Assembly: GCF_017652985.1 (NCBI RefSeq)
Contig: NZ_JAGGDJ010000013.1
Location: forward strand, 1 to 64,000
Length of the DNA stretch: 64,000 nt
Direction: 5' to 3'
DNA from: Paenibacillus artemisiicola
Lineage (GTDB): Bacteria > Bacillota > Bacilli > Paenibacillales > Paenibacillaceae
Within the stretch, counting starts at the first letter, position 1. Each line of letters opens with the position of its first letter. The notes below the pieces were generated by a model. That model was not told the origin of the DNA and searched no databases. It saw only the letters and a list, made by a program, of their open reading frames with translations. A program made the position numbers and the translations under genes. Below are positions 23,379 to 33,556 of the stretch, in pieces.

Positions 23379-25544
23379 TTAGGGATTGCCTGCCTCGTTC
23401 CCATCTTCGTTCCCATCCTCGTCCCCGCGGGCCTCCAGCGGCCGCCAGCCGAGCGCCCAGACCGGCGCCTCCGGCCGGAACCGGAAGCGTCCCCGTTCCG
23501 GCTCTTCCAGCAGCGGCGGCGCGATCGCGGTATGAACGTCGAAGCGCCCGCCGAGCAGCGCCCGCCATTCCTCCCAGGGAATAGGCTGCTTGCCGTACGT
23601 ATCCCCGCCGCGAAAGCCGGTGACCGTCGGCGCCTCCCCGCCGGAGCGGTAAAAGAGATTGAAGTCCGCCTCCTTCAGCCGGTCGTCCGACCAATTAATG
23701 AAGTGATACAGCTGCTCGCCGGAATCGATGACGGCATTGCGGCGGAACGTCAGCCCGCGGTTCGGCTCGCCCGCCATCTCCTGCGTGCCGAACGCCGCCT
23801 TGGCCCCGTTGCGGACGAACAGGTTGTTCTCCACGACGTTGCCGATCCCCTTCGCGAACACGACGAACCAGAGCGAGCCCTTGCCCGCGCCGTACAAGTC
23901 ATGCACCACGTTGCGGGAGACGAGAAAGCCGTCCGCGGCGTCGTCCAAATAGATCGCGTAGCCGACCGAGAAATGAATGCCGCTGTCGTGGAACCGGTTG
24001 CCGACGAGCCGGTTGCCGAGTCCCGGCCCCCAAGCCTCGAACATGCCGCCGTCCTGGCTGTCCGTCATCACGTCCGAGATGTCGTTGCCCGCGATCAGGT
24101 TGTTTCGGGCATGGAGGAACGCCCAATGGTTTTCCCACGTGACCTCCGTCCCGTAATAGGCCGGCTCCATCGCCTTGAAGCGCCGCCCCTTCAGCGAAAT
24201 GCCGTAGCGCGGCATGCCGGCTATGACGTTCCGTTCGATCGCGCAGCCGCCGCTCTGGTACAGCTGGATGCCGCTGCCGTGCCCGATCAGCTCGCCCCCG
24301 GCGCGTATCGCGTTGCCGGCGATGACGTGGCCGTTGTTGACGTCCGATTCCGCGGCGCTGCCGAACGCGCCCTCGCCCGGCGCGAAGCCGACGGCGTAAA
24401 TCCCGTTCTGGCCCACGTGCTCGACCACGTTGTTCAAAATTCGCGCGTTCCGGCAATGTCCGTTCAGCAGTACGCCGCTTACGCCCCCATGGCGAAGGAC
24501 GCAGTCCGCGATCGTGATCCGCTCCGCGTTCTCGATCCGCACGAGCGCTTCCCGCGCTTCCTCGCGCTCACGGTTCGCTTCCGGCATCCGGTACGCGGGC
24601 AGGAAGTCCGACAGCTCGACCGTCAGTCCGCGGAACGCCAGGTCGCGCACGATGCCCTCGCCGGACGGGGCATCCGGACCGGAACCGCCGCCGTCGACGT
24701 CGAGCACCCGCTTCACGACCGGCAGCACGATCTCCTGCTCCTCGATCGGCAGCGACCTTGGCATGTAATACAGCCAGCCCTCGCGCTCGTCGCGGACGTA
24801 TTCCCCCGGCTCCGTCAGCAGCTCCCGCGCGCCCTGCACCCGGTACCGCGAGCCTTGGTCGATACCCCAGGGCGCGGGCTCGCGAAACGCGATCGTCCCG
24901 GCCTCCCAATCGACGGACGCGACGGGCTTCGTCTCCGTGAACCAATTCCATTCGCCCTCTCCCGGCCAGATGAACACCTTCAGCCCGCCGTTCCCGGGGT
25001 CCGCGATCCGGGGCACGTCGCCCCGCGCGAACCGAAAGCCGAACCGGGCGTCGCCGTCCGCCTTCCCCGCCGCGGCGTGGTAGCCCCGTTTCGGGCTGCG
25101 CGCTTCGTCCGCGCGCACGCCGTTCTCGAACAGCGTATAGCCGCGGCGCCGCAGCGTCTCCGAGCCGATGAAACACCGGTACACGCCTCCGCCGGCTTGC
25201 TCCCATGCCGTCAGCCTCCGGCCTCCGGTCAGGATCGGCTTGGCCCCGGGCTCGGCCGCGTACGTCGTCGGGGCCGTCTCGCCGCAGCCGGAATCCCGCG
25301 CGTCGAAGCGGAGCGGCTCGTCCAGGCCGTACCGCCCGTCTCCGAGCCACACGGTGACCGGTCCGGCGAAGCCCGCCGCCCTTGCCCGGCGGACGCCGTC
25401 CCTCGCCTGCGCGAGATCCCGCCACGGCCGTTCGCGCGAGCCGTCCCGTTCCGAGGCGCTCCGATCCGCCTCTGCACCAGTTACACCATCCGCCTCCTTC
25501 TGGCTTACATAGAATTCCATCGTCAATGTCCCGGCTTCTTCCAC
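23379..25544 (-). CDS. Right-handed parallel beta-helix protein, possible carbohydrate-active enzyme
   Basis: A 721-residue protein with a GTG start at 25544 (AAGGGAG nine bases upstream); an ATG eight codons later lacks a good binding site. The N-terminus has MEFYVSQ then RPWRDLAQARDGVRRARAAG and VTVWLGDGRYGLDEPLRF, the entry motif of polysaccharide-processing beta-helix proteins. From about residue 340 there are many helix rungs (ITIADCVLRHGG, ARILNNVVEHVG, GHVIAGNAIRAGG, CAIERNVIAGMP). It resembles the GH141-like group (fucosidase/xylanase) in overall pattern, but I cannot prove catalytic residues. No signal peptide, so possibly cytosolic. Confidence 0.85.
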   Translation of the reverse strand: MEEAGTLTMEFYVSQKEADGVTGAEADRSASERDGSRERPWRDLAQARDGVRRARAAGFAGPVTVWLGDGRYGLDEPLRFDARDSGCGETAPTTYAAEPGAKPILTGGRRLTAWEQAGGGVYRCFIGSETLRRRGYTLFENGVRADEARSPKRGYHAAAGKADGDARFGFRFARGDVPRIADPGNGGLKVFIWPGEGEWNWFTETKPVASVDWEAGTIAFREPAPWGIDQGSRYRVQGARELLTEPGEYVRDEREGWLYYMPRSLPIEEQEIVLPVVKRVLDVDGGGSGPDAPSGEGIVRDLAFRGLTVELSDFLPAYRMPEANREREEAREALVRIENAERITIADCVLRHGGVSGVLLNGHCRNARILNNVVEHVGQNGIYAVGFAPGEGAFGSAAESDVNNGHVIAGNAIRAGGELIGHGSGIQLYQSGGCAIERNVIAGMPRYGISLKGRRFKAMEPAYYGTEVTWENHWAFLHARNNLIAGNDISDVMTDSQDGGMFEAWGPGLGNRLVGNRFHDSGIHFSVGYAIYLDDAADGFLVSRNVVHDLYGAGKGSLWFVVFAKGIGNVVENNLFVRNGAKAAFGTQEMAGEPNRGLTFRRNAVIDSGEQLYHFINWSDDRLKEADFNLFYRSGGEAPTVTGFRGGDTYGKQPIPWEEWRALLGGRFDVHTAIAPPLLEEPERGRFRFRPEAPVWALGWRPLEARGDEDGNEDGNEAGNP

Positions 25545-25751
25545 GCTCGTCAGCTCCCTTCCAGGCTAAGAAGAGCATGCCTCGCGGCCGCGGCTTTGCC
25601 TACTGCCCGGTTTGGGCATGACTGCGGCGGCGGCTGTGAATTTCGGCATTTCCTGCGCAGGGATTCGCAAAAATCACAGTGGCAAAGCTTCGCGGCCTAT
25701 GCCATGCTGAAATCAACCATCGCCGCGCGAGGCTAGGAGGAGCGACCGAAT

Positions 25752-28097
25752 ATGAAAATGCTGCATTTCTACAAATCCAAACGGTACCTGCTGCGGATGC
25801 TGCTGTCCATGACGGTGCTGCTGGTCCTCCTGCTGTCGCTTTCCTCGGCCGTCCTCCATTACGGCGCGGAGCATCGCGTGCTGCAGATGCAGCAGGACGC
25901 CAACCGGAAGGTCATGAGCCAGATCAACCACAACCTCACCTTCATGCAGGAGATCGTCAACAATTTGGCGCTGTCGCTCTACAACGACGAGCGGTTTTAT
26001 TTTCCGCTCATGTCCACCTCGGCGCAGGACGACATCGACGTCATCTACTCCATCAACCAATTGAACAAGGCGATGGATTCGCAGGCGTTCCTGCATTCCA
26101 TCCTCGTCTATAACGGGCACAGCGGCAAAACGTACGCGCTCGGGCCGCTCGCGGACCGCATGGCGGACAGCTACATGACCGGCCGGCTCGTCGACATGAT
26201 CAAACGGCCCGAGAAGCTGCCGCAGCTGCAGCTCCTCCCGATGAATTTCAGCGGCCGCCCCAACGCGGTCGACTTCTTCTCCGTCGTCATCTACGAATCG
26301 TTCACGAGCATGAACGACAACGAGAGCGCGATCGTGCTGAACGTCAAGCCGCAGTGGGTGTTCGACAACCTGAAGGTCGTCAACGGCTTCGCCGCCCCGG
26401 ACGAATCCGGCATTTTCCTGATGGACAAAGACGGCCGCTTCATCCTCTCCGGCGACGAGCAGAACCTGCCGCAGCTGAACGATCTCAGCCTCGCCCTCGG
26501 CAGCGACGCGTCCGGCCGCGACGAAAGCTTCGGCTTCTTCTCGCACCGGTTCCAAGGCACGGGCGAATCGATCGTCAGCTATATGCAAATGGGCGTCGCG
26601 GGCTGGAAGGTGATCGGCGTGCAGCCGTACGACGCGGTGCTCGGCGGCATCTCCCAAATGCGCGAAACGTTCGCGATCGTCATCGCCGTCTTCCTCGTGC
26701 TCGGCATCGCCGGCTCCTTCGCGCTCGCGCACAAGCTGTACCGGCCGATCGAAGCGCTTCTCTCCCGCGTGAATCGCCATGGCGGCGTCGTTCCGGACGC
26801 GCCGGAGCCGATCCGCGACGAGCTGGCGTACGTCGGCAGCGCCTACGGACGGATGGCCGAGAAGCTGAGCGTCGTCACCGACGAGCAGGATAAGCAGCAG
26901 GAGATCGTGCGCCACTCCTACCTGCGGAGCATGCTGACCGGCAGCGGCTCGTTCAGCCGTCACCAGTTCGAGAGCTGCATCGCCAAATACGGCCTTCGCG
27001 TCGACCCGGCCGGACCCTATCTCGTCGTCGTGGCCAAAATCGACGACTATACCGCCCTTCTCTCCCGCACGACCGAAGCGGAGCGGAAGCTGTACGCCTT
27101 CGCCACGTCGAATATTGCCGGGGAAATAGTGGCGCCGCTCGCGATCTCCTGCGAGACGGTCGACGTGCGCGGCGATCACCTCGTCCTGCTGCTGAGCGGC
27201 GGGGCGCTCGGTTCGGAGCTGCCCGAGCTTCCGGAGCAGCTTCGCCGGCTGCAGGATATTATGCTGGCCTACTACAAGCTGTCGCTCTCGCTTTCGTTCA
27301 GCATGATTTCCCGCAGCCACGAGGCCATCGCGGAACGGTACGCCGACGCGCAGCATTACGCGATGTACAAAATCCTGTTCGGCCGGCAGTCGCTCATCAC
27401 GCCGGACCTCGTGCGGTCGAACGTCGCGCACGCGGAGTCCGCCGTCTCCTCCGAGACGGAGAAGAAGCTGACCGAGGCGATCAGGACGAACGATCTGGCG
27501 GCGATGGAGGCGGCCGCGGCGCAGCTGCTCGCGACGCTGCGCGACTGCCATTACGACCATATCGTCCACGGCGTGCTGCACGTGGTGGACGTCATCAAGA
27601 CGACGATCCGGGAGATCAACCAGAACCGGATTGCTTCGCTGCCGATCGATCTCAGCACGCTGAGCCGGCAGGTGCTGGATCAAGAGACGTTGGCGGACAT
27701 TTCGGAGCTGGTGTGCGCGACGCTCCGCGAGCTGCACGAGAAGCGGCGCGGGGCGGAGCAGGATACGAACGGAGCCTTGATCGAGGCGATCAAGGACATC
27801 ATCGAGACGCGGTACGCGGACATGAATTTGAGCCTGCAGGGCATCTCCGCCACGCTGAAAATGACGTCCGCCTACGTCGGGCGGATCTTCAAGCAGAGCG
27901 AGCTGGTGTCGGTCGGCGAATACCTGAACGAAGTCCGGCTGACCCGGGCCCGCGAATATTTGGAGACCAAGAGCTTCAGCATCAAAGAGATTATGGAGCT
28001 GGTCGGCTACGTGAACGAGAGCACCTTCTTCAAGCTGTTCAAGAAGAAGTACGGCGTGACGCCGAAGGAATACCGGTTGAAGAGCAATATCGGGTAG
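25752..28097 (+). CDS. Membrane AraC regulator with an extracellular Cache-type sensor
   Basis: A 781-residue protein. Membrane helix 1 is at about 15-37 (LSMTVLLVLLLSLSSAVL). An extracytoplasmic sensor spans about 38-305 and resembles dCache. Helix 2 is at about 308-328 (AIVIAVFLVLGIAGSFALA), followed by a HAMP-like stretch and a coiled region. The C-terminal AraC helix-turn-helix (about 680-781) has MNLSLQGISATLKMTSAYVGRIFK and FSIKEIMELVGYVNESTFFKLFKKKYG. Such proteins in Paenibacillaceae sit next to CUT1 sugar transporters and sense sugars or the binding protein outside the cell. AGGAGGAGCG precedes the start. The transporter genes follow after 1.6 kb of repeats. Confidence 0.93.
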   Translation: MKMLHFYKSKRYLLRMLLSMTVLLVLLLSLSSAVLHYGAEHRVLQMQQDANRKVMSQINHNLTFMQEIVNNLALSLYNDERFYFPLMSTSAQDDIDVIYSINQLNKAMDSQAFLHSILVYNGHSGKTYALGPLADRMADSYMTGRLVDMIKRPEKLPQLQLLPMNFSGRPNAVDFFSVVIYESFTSMNDNESAIVLNVKPQWVFDNLKVVNGFAAPDESGIFLMDKDGRFILSGDEQNLPQLNDLSLALGSDASGRDESFGFFSHRFQGTGESIVSYMQMGVAGWKVIGVQPYDAVLGGISQMRETFAIVIAVFLVLGIAGSFALAHKLYRPIEALLSRVNRHGGVVPDAPEPIRDELAYVGSAYGRMAEKLSVVTDEQDKQQEIVRHSYLRSMLTGSGSFSRHQFESCIAKYGLRVDPAGPYLVVVAKIDDYTALLSRTTEAERKLYAFATSNIAGEIVAPLAISCETVDVRGDHLVLLLSGGALGSELPELPEQLRRLQDIMLAYYKLSLSLSFSMISRSHEAIAERYADAQHYAMYKILFGRQSLITPDLVRSNVAHAESAVSSETEKKLTEAIRTNDLAAMEAAAAQLLATLRDCHYDHIVHGVLHVVDVIKTTIREINQNRIASLPIDLSTLSRQVLDQETLADISELVCATLRELHEKRRGAEQDTNGALIEAIKDIIETRYADMNLSLQGISATLKMTSAYVGRIFKQSELVSVGEYLNEVRLTRAREYLETKSFSIKEIMELVGYVNESTFFKLFKKKYGVTPKEYRLKSNIG

Positions 28098-28280
28098 TTT
28101 GCGGGGGCGGAGTTGCGGGGGCTGGCGGAGTTGCGGGGCTTCGCGCGCGGCGGCGCGGAGCCATTGGGGCGGGCCGGGATGGTGAACGCTGCGCTGTAGC
28201 GGGTGCCGGGGCTCCGCATGCGGCCGTTTCGCTGCCGGCACACAAAGCCTTTCGGCGCGCCGGTACGGTGGTGAGCGGGC

Positions 28281-28557
28281 CGTGTAGGTGACTGGGTCAC
28301 CTTCTTGCTCCGGATTCCGCGGCTATTCGGTCCATGTAGGTGACTGGGTCACCTTCTTGCTCGGATTCCGCGGCTATTCGGTCCATGTAGGTGACCAGAC
28401 TACCTTCTTGCGCCTAACGCCCCGGCTATTCGGTCCATGTAGGTGACCAGACTACCTTCTTGCGCCTAACCCCCGGCTATTCGGACCATGTAGGTGACCG
28501 GGTCACCTTCTTGCTCAGATTCCGCGGCTATTCGGTCCATGTAGGTTGCTGGAGGCG
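28281..28557 (+). repeat. Array R2: five tandem 51-bp repeats (CATGTAGGTGAC family)
   Basis: Units begin CATGTAGGTGACTGGGTCACC or CATGTAGGTGACCAGACTACC, then TTCTTGC and a shared spacer (TCCGCGGCTATTCGGT). Three of five units contain GGTGAC-N3-GTCACC, a perfect 6-bp inverted repeat. The last unit is cut off where array R3 starts. Confidence 0.9.
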
Positions 28558-29150
28558 CATGTACCGCACCTCGTACCGCTCTTTTATCCAATTCGCAGCT
28601 TTTCTCTCCATGTACGGTACCACGTACCGCTCTTTCATCCAAGTCGCAGCTTTCGCCGCCATGTACCGTACCACATACCGCTGTTTCACCCAATTCTCAG
28701 CTTTCGCTGCCATGTACCGCACCTCATACCGCTCTTTTATCCAATTCGCAGCTTTTCTCTCCATGTACGGCACCTCGTACCGCTCTTTCATCCAAGTCGC
28801 AGCTTTCGCCGCCATGTACCGTACCACATACCGCTGTTTCACCCAATTCTCAGCTTTCGCTGCCATGTACCGCACCTCATACCGCTCTTTTATCCAATTC
28901 GCAGCTTTTCTCTCCATGTACGGCACCTCGTACCGCTCTTTCACCAAAATTGCAGCTTTCGCCGCCATGTACCGCACCTCATACCGCTCTTTTATCCAAT
29001 TCGCAGCTTTTCTCTCCATGTACGGCACCTCATACCGCTCTTTCATCAAAATTGCAGCTTTCGCCGCCATGTACCGTACCTCGTACCGCTCTTTCACCCA
29101 ATTCGCAGCTTTCCCCTCCATGTACCGCACCTCGTACCGCTCTTGCGCCG
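28558..29150 (+). repeat. Array R3: twelve tandem 51-bp repeats (CATGTACCGCACC type)
   Basis: Units start at 28558 and every 51 bp to 29119, without a single length change. They fall into types in the order A-B-C-A-B-C-A-D-A-D-E plus a truncated last unit, a higher-order pattern of 153 and then 102 bp. The first half CATGTACGGTACCACGTACC has the same plan as array R2: CATGTA followed by a hairpin with a 3-base loop. A 1.6-kb stretch from 28098 to 29702 holds only R2, R3 and about 550 bp without recognisable features. Confidence 0.93.
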
Positions 29151-29702
29151 GCTTACGTTTTCGCCACCTCGTCCCGTATGCGCCAATGCCCCGTTTCGCC
29201 TAGAGTCGGTTCGCCTAGATTCGGAACGCCTAAGCTACGGCGGAAGCTTAGCGCGAAGTGCACGTTAGTAGAAAGAAGGCCCGACACGCCGGCGGCACCC
29301 CTGCTCTCCCTCCGCCTCCCCGCGCGCGGCTCGCCCTTGTTCCGTTTCGGAATCCGCCGGCCCCTAAAGCCAAGGCCGAAGTTCCGCGCGCCAGACTAGT
29401 TAGTCATAACAGCCACTGTCCGTGGCACCGGCGACGAGACGAAGCTGCCCGGCTCATCTCCTGCTCCCACCGCCAATCCGCCAATGCCCCGCAGCCGGAA
29501 GCCCAGTCGAAATTAGCACTCCGCCCTTCACCACAGCCGCTCCCTTCCCAATTGCCGCCCTCCGCTCCCTCCCCCACAGTCAATCGCAAAAAACATAGTT
29601 CCCCGCAAACGAAGTGAACGTTCGCACAGTTGCCGGCACAGCCGCGCCGATGCCATGATGGGGCCACGGACACCGTCCAGTATTTCCCCGGAGGTCAATG
29701 GC

Positions 29703-30632
29703 ATGATCAAACCGCGCAAATCCCGATCGGAATGGCACTACCTGAAAAAGAACTCGGAGCTGCTCCTCCTGCTGCTGCCCGGGGCGCTCCTCGTCCTCGT
29801 CTTCGCGTACCTGCCGATGTTCGGCGTCGTCCTCGCGTTCAAGGACTTCCGTTACGACCTGGGCTTGTGGAAGAGCCCGTGGGTCGGCTTCCGCAATTTC
29901 GAGTTTTTCTTCGTCTCGGACACGGCGACGCTGATTACCCGCAACACGGTCGCGTACGGGCTGACGTACATGATCCTGACGACGGTCATCGCCCTGCTGC
30001 TCGCGATCCTGATGAACGAGATGGGCAAGCGGTGGCTTCGCATCCACCAGACGGCGATGTTCATCCCGTACTGCCTCTCCTGGGTCGTCGTCAGCTACTT
30101 GGCGCTCGCGCTGCTCGACACGCAGAACGGCTTCCTGAACAAAGCGCTGGAGACGCTCGGGCTGCCCGCGCACATGTGGTACCTCGAGACCGCGCCCTGG
30201 CCGTACATCCTCATCTCTGCCTACTTATGGAAGAACGTCGGGTTCTCCACGCTCGTCTATTTCGCCGGCATCATGGGCATCAACCAGGAGTACTACGAAG
30301 CCGCGCGCATCGACGGCGCGTCCCGCTGGCAGATGGCGACGCGGATCACGCTGCCGCTGCTTTCCACCCTGATCACGGTGCTGCTGATCCTGAGCATCGG
30401 GCATATTTTCGTCGGCGACTTCGGCTTGCACTACTTCATCCCGAACGACGCCGGCATGACGTATCCGACGACCGACATCATCGATACGTACGTCTACCGC
30501 GCGCTCCGGGTGAACGGCGACATCGGCATGTCGACCGCCATCGGGCTGTACCAATCCGTCGTCGGCCTCGTGCTCGTCGTCGCCGCCAACTTCGTCGTCC
30601 GCAAGATCAACGACGAGAATTCGCTTTTTTAG
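29703..30632 (+). CDS. Sugar ABC transporter permease, LplB type (CUT1)
   Basis: A 309-residue protein with six predicted membrane helices (first: LLLLLLPGALLVLVFAYLPMF). The conserved cytoplasmic EAA loop reads EYYEAARIDGASRWQMATRITLPLL. The start is ATG at 29703 with GGAGG nine bases upstream; a longer frame from 29655 lacks a binding site. Followed after 18 bp by the second permease and then a binding protein. No ATPase gene is near, so a shared MsmX-type ATPase would drive it. Confidence 0.94.
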   Translation: MIKPRKSRSEWHYLKKNSELLLLLLPGALLVLVFAYLPMFGVVLAFKDFRYDLGLWKSPWVGFRNFEFFFVSDTATLITRNTVAYGLTYMILTTVIALLLAILMNEMGKRWLRIHQTAMFIPYCLSWVVVSYLALALLDTQNGFLNKALETLGLPAHMWYLETAPWPYILISAYLWKNVGFSTLVYFAGIMGINQEYYEAARIDGASRWQMATRITLPLLSTLITVLLILSIGHIFVGDFGLHYFIPNDAGMTYPTTDIIDTYVYRALRVNGDIGMSTAIGLYQSVVGLVLVVAANFVVRKINDENSLF

Positions 30633-30650
30633 AAAGGAGCTTCCTGCCCC

Positions 30651-31604
30651 ATGAACACGACGCCGCAAGCGCTCGCCGCCGACGCCGCGGAATCCGCCGA
30701 CGTCCGGGCAACCGGCGCGCGAAGAGCACCGTTTTCCCTCGTCAACCTGCTGTCGCATCTGCTGTTCGTCTGCATCACGCTCGCCATGATCCTGCCGTTC
30801 GTCCTCGTCATCTCCATCTCGTTCACCGAGGAGACGTCGATCGTCGAGCACGGCTACCAGTTCTTCCCGCGGGACGTGACGGCGAAAGCGTACCGGTATA
30901 TTTTCGAAGCGCCGCTCGTGCTGTTCCGCGCCTACGGCGTCACCATCCTGACCACGGTCATCGGCACCGTGCTGTCGCTGCTCGTCACGGCCATGCTCGG
31001 CTACGTCACCTCGCGCCGCGATTTCCGCTACCGGACGCCCGCGTCGTTCTTCGTCTTCTTTACGATGCTGTTCAACGGCGGGCTCGTGCCTTCGTACATT
31101 TTGATCAAGCAATACCTGCATCTCGACAACACGATCTGGTGCCTCATCCTGCCGTCGCTCGTCTCGCCGTTCTACATCATGGTCATGAAGGGCTTCCTGT
31201 CCAAAATGCCGTTCGAAATCATCGAGTCCGCCAAAATCGACGGCGCGCGGGAAATCCGCATTTTCTTCACGATCGTCCTGCCCCTGTCGACCCCGGCGCT
31301 CGCGACGCTCGGCCTGTTCCTGTCGTTCGGCTTTTGGAATTCGTGGTTTCCGGCCCTGCTCTACATCGACAACGAGAAGCTCATTCCGATTCAGCTGCTC
31401 CTCGTCCGCATGATGCAGAAGCTGGAATTTCTGACGAGCAACAGCGATTTCATCAGCCAGTTCGGCCTCGACACGAGCAAATTCCCGACGCTGTCCGCGC
31501 GGATGGCCATGGCGATCCTGGCCGGGGGCCCGATGGTGTGCATCTTCCCGTTCTTCCAGAAGTATTTCGTCAAAGGGCTCACCGTCGGCTCGCTGAAGGG
31601 CTGA
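30651..31604 (+). CDS. Sugar ABC transporter permease, YtcP type (CUT1)
   Basis: A 317-residue protein with six membrane helices and the EAA motif EIIESAKIDGAREIRIFFTIVLPL. The C-terminus GPMVCIFPFFQKYFVKGLTVGSLKG is characteristic of the YtcP/LplC group. GAAAGGAGC precedes the start. It pairs with the upstream permease to form the channel of the importer. Confidence 0.95.
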   Translation: MNTTPQALAADAAESADVRATGARRAPFSLVNLLSHLLFVCITLAMILPFVLVISISFTEETSIVEHGYQFFPRDVTAKAYRYIFEAPLVLFRAYGVTILTTVIGTVLSLLVTAMLGYVTSRRDFRYRTPASFFVFFTMLFNGGLVPSYILIKQYLHLDNTIWCLILPSLVSPFYIMVMKGFLSKMPFEIIESAKIDGAREIRIFFTIVLPLSTPALATLGLFLSFGFWNSWFPALLYIDNEKLIPIQLLLVRMMQKLEFLTSNSDFISQFGLDTSKFPTLSARMAMAILAGGPMVCIFPFFQKYFVKGLTVGSLKG

Positions 31605-31735
31605 CGCCGGACGCATGCGCGTTTTCAAGTCTAGTGCCGGGCGATAGGAAAAAAGGGGGGTTACGTGGAAGTAATCGAGAAGCCGGCATTAGGTTGAAAT
31701 AGCTTCAACCAACCCTTACCGAGGAGGTCCATCCC

Positions 31736-33313
31736 ATGAAACTGCGGAAAACAGCCTTGATCCCGCTTATGCTGGCCAGCCTGATTCTTCTCCTGCTTGC
31801 AAGCGCTTGCGGCAGCAATAACGGCGGCAGCGGCAAAAACGATGGCGCGGCGGCGGCAGGCAATACGGGCAATAACGCCCCGGCCGACGCGAACAAGCCG
31901 GACGAGACCGCGACGAACGAACCGGCGAACGAGCCGGCCAAGACCGACGAGGCACCCGCCGAGCTGACGTACTATTACATCGTCTACGACATGCCCGCGG
32001 ACCAGCAAGCGGTCGAAGACGCGATCAACGCGTACATCAAGCCGAAAATCAACGCCACGGTCAAGCTGAAGCCGGTCATGGAGGCCGGCTACAAAGATAA
32101 AATCAACACGATGCTCGCAGCCAACGAAAGCTTCGACATTCTGTGGACCTCCAACTGGGGCGGCGGCGATTACGACAATAAAGTGGCCAAAGGCGCCCTC
32201 CTCCCGCTCGACGACCTGCTGGCCAAAACGCCGGCCCTGAAGGACGCGATCCCGCAGGTGGCATGGGACGACACCCGCGTCGACGGCAAGATTTACGGCG
32301 TGCCGAACATGCAGATCGCGGCCAAGGCCGAAGGCTTCGCCATCCAGAAGCGGTTCATCGACAAATACAACATCGACGTGAACGGCATCAAGTCGCAAAT
32401 GGACATCGAGCCCGTCCTGAAGACGATCCACGACAACGAGCCGGACATCATCCCGATCGCGACCACGAGCAACATGTTCGATTTCGGCCGCCAATACGGC
32501 TACGCCGCCCAAGGCTACAAGCTCGGCGACCCGGATTACAAGATCGTCGACACCGTGGATAAGCCGGAGTACAAAACGTTCCTCGACACGATGCGCCGCT
32601 GGTACACGTCGGGCTACATTTACAAGGACGCCGCGACGATGAAGGACGACCAGCTCGTCTCCCTGCTCAACACGGGCAAGGTCGCCGTCGAATGGAACAC
32701 GACGATGAAGCCCGGCGGCGAGATCGACGACAAGAAGCGGTTCGGCAACAACGACGTCGTGTACGTCCGCGTCTCCGAGCCGGAATTCACCGGCGTCCGC
32801 CCGACGATGAATGCCATCAGCCGCACGTCCAAAAATCCGGAGAAAGCGCTGGAGTTCCTGCAGCTCACGTCGACCGACCCGACGCTCTTCAACCTCATTA
32901 CGTTCGGCATCCAGGACAAACACTACACCGTCGTCGGCGACAACACGATCCGCATCAACCAGGACGGCGGCTACAAGGGCGACCAGGGCTGGGTGTTCGG
33001 CAACGTGCTTATCGGCTACCTGAAGGAAGGCCAGGCGCCGGACACGTGGGAACGGACGAAGCAGTTGAACGAAACGGCCAAACGCCCCGAGGTGAGCGGC
33101 TTCAACTTCAACACGGAGCCGTACAAGACCGAATCCGTCAATATCGCGGCCGTCAGCGAGCAGTACGGCAGGGCGCTCAACACCGGCGCCGTCGACCCGG
33201 CCAAAGTGCTGCCGAAGTACCAGGAAGCGCTCAAGAAAGCCGGCGTCGAGAAGCAGACGGCGGAAATGCAGAAGCAGCTGGACGAGTGGCTGAAAGCGAA
33301 CGGCAAGAAATAA
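31736..33313 (+). CDS. Sugar-binding lipoprotein of the CUT1 importer
   Basis: A 525-residue protein with a lipoprotein signal (LASLILLLLASAC, lipid-modified Cys25) and a low-complexity linker rich in Gly, Asn and Ala (26-72). The rest matches family-1 extracellular solute-binding proteins: ELTYYYIVYDMPADQQAVEDAI, LWTSNWGGGDYDNKVAKGALLPLDDLL, GVRPTMNAISRTSKNPEKALEFL. It captures a sugar, probably an oligosaccharide, for the two permeases upstream. AGGAGG seven bases before ATG. A terminator follows. Confidence 0.94.
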   Translation: MKLRKTALIPLMLASLILLLLASACGSNNGGSGKNDGAAAAGNTGNNAPADANKPDETATNEPANEPAKTDEAPAELTYYYIVYDMPADQQAVEDAINAYIKPKINATVKLKPVMEAGYKDKINTMLAANESFDILWTSNWGGGDYDNKVAKGALLPLDDLLAKTPALKDAIPQVAWDDTRVDGKIYGVPNMQIAAKAEGFAIQKRFIDKYNIDVNGIKSQMDIEPVLKTIHDNEPDIIPIATTSNMFDFGRQYGYAAQGYKLGDPDYKIVDTVDKPEYKTFLDTMRRWYTSGYIYKDAATMKDDQLVSLLNTGKVAVEWNTTMKPGGEIDDKKRFGNNDVVYVRVSEPEFTGVRPTMNAISRTSKNPEKALEFLQLTSTDPTLFNLITFGIQDKHYTVVGDNTIRINQDGGYKGDQGWVFGNVLIGYLKEGQAPDTWERTKQLNETAKRPEVSGFNFNTEPYKTESVNIAAVSEQYGRALNTGAVDPAKVLPKYQEALKKAGVEKQTAEMQKQLDEWLKANGKK

Positions 33314-33351
33314 CCGCCAAGCGGCCGGCCCGGCCGGCAAGGCAGATCGCG

Positions 33352-33379
33352 AAAAGACGCCGGAGACGGCGTCTTTTTT
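33352..33379 (+). terminator. Terminator of the sugar importer operon
   Basis: GACGCCG-GAGA-CGGCGTC followed by TTTTTT, about 40 bp past the stop at 33313. Confidence 0.85.
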
Positions 33380-33556
33380 GCCGCGGCCGCGGCGGTATGC
33401 GCCAGCCGCGGCGCCGGGCTGAGGCGGCTTCGGACGGAGCGACGGAGCGTAAGCGCCGGCAGCTTCGAACGAGAGCGAATTTGACGCGCGGCGTCACGGG
33501 AGCGCTCGTCAAGGCTGAAGAGGTGGAGTGGCGGCGCGAAGTGGCGTCCAGAATGC

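Noticed and set aside
28460..29203. Open frames of 247 codons (plus) and 200 codons (minus) through array R3
   Set aside because: The 51-bp unit is a multiple of three, so any frame without a stop in one unit stays open. The same family elsewhere has 52-bp units that cannot code through. No upstream promoter or unique N-terminus supports a gene.
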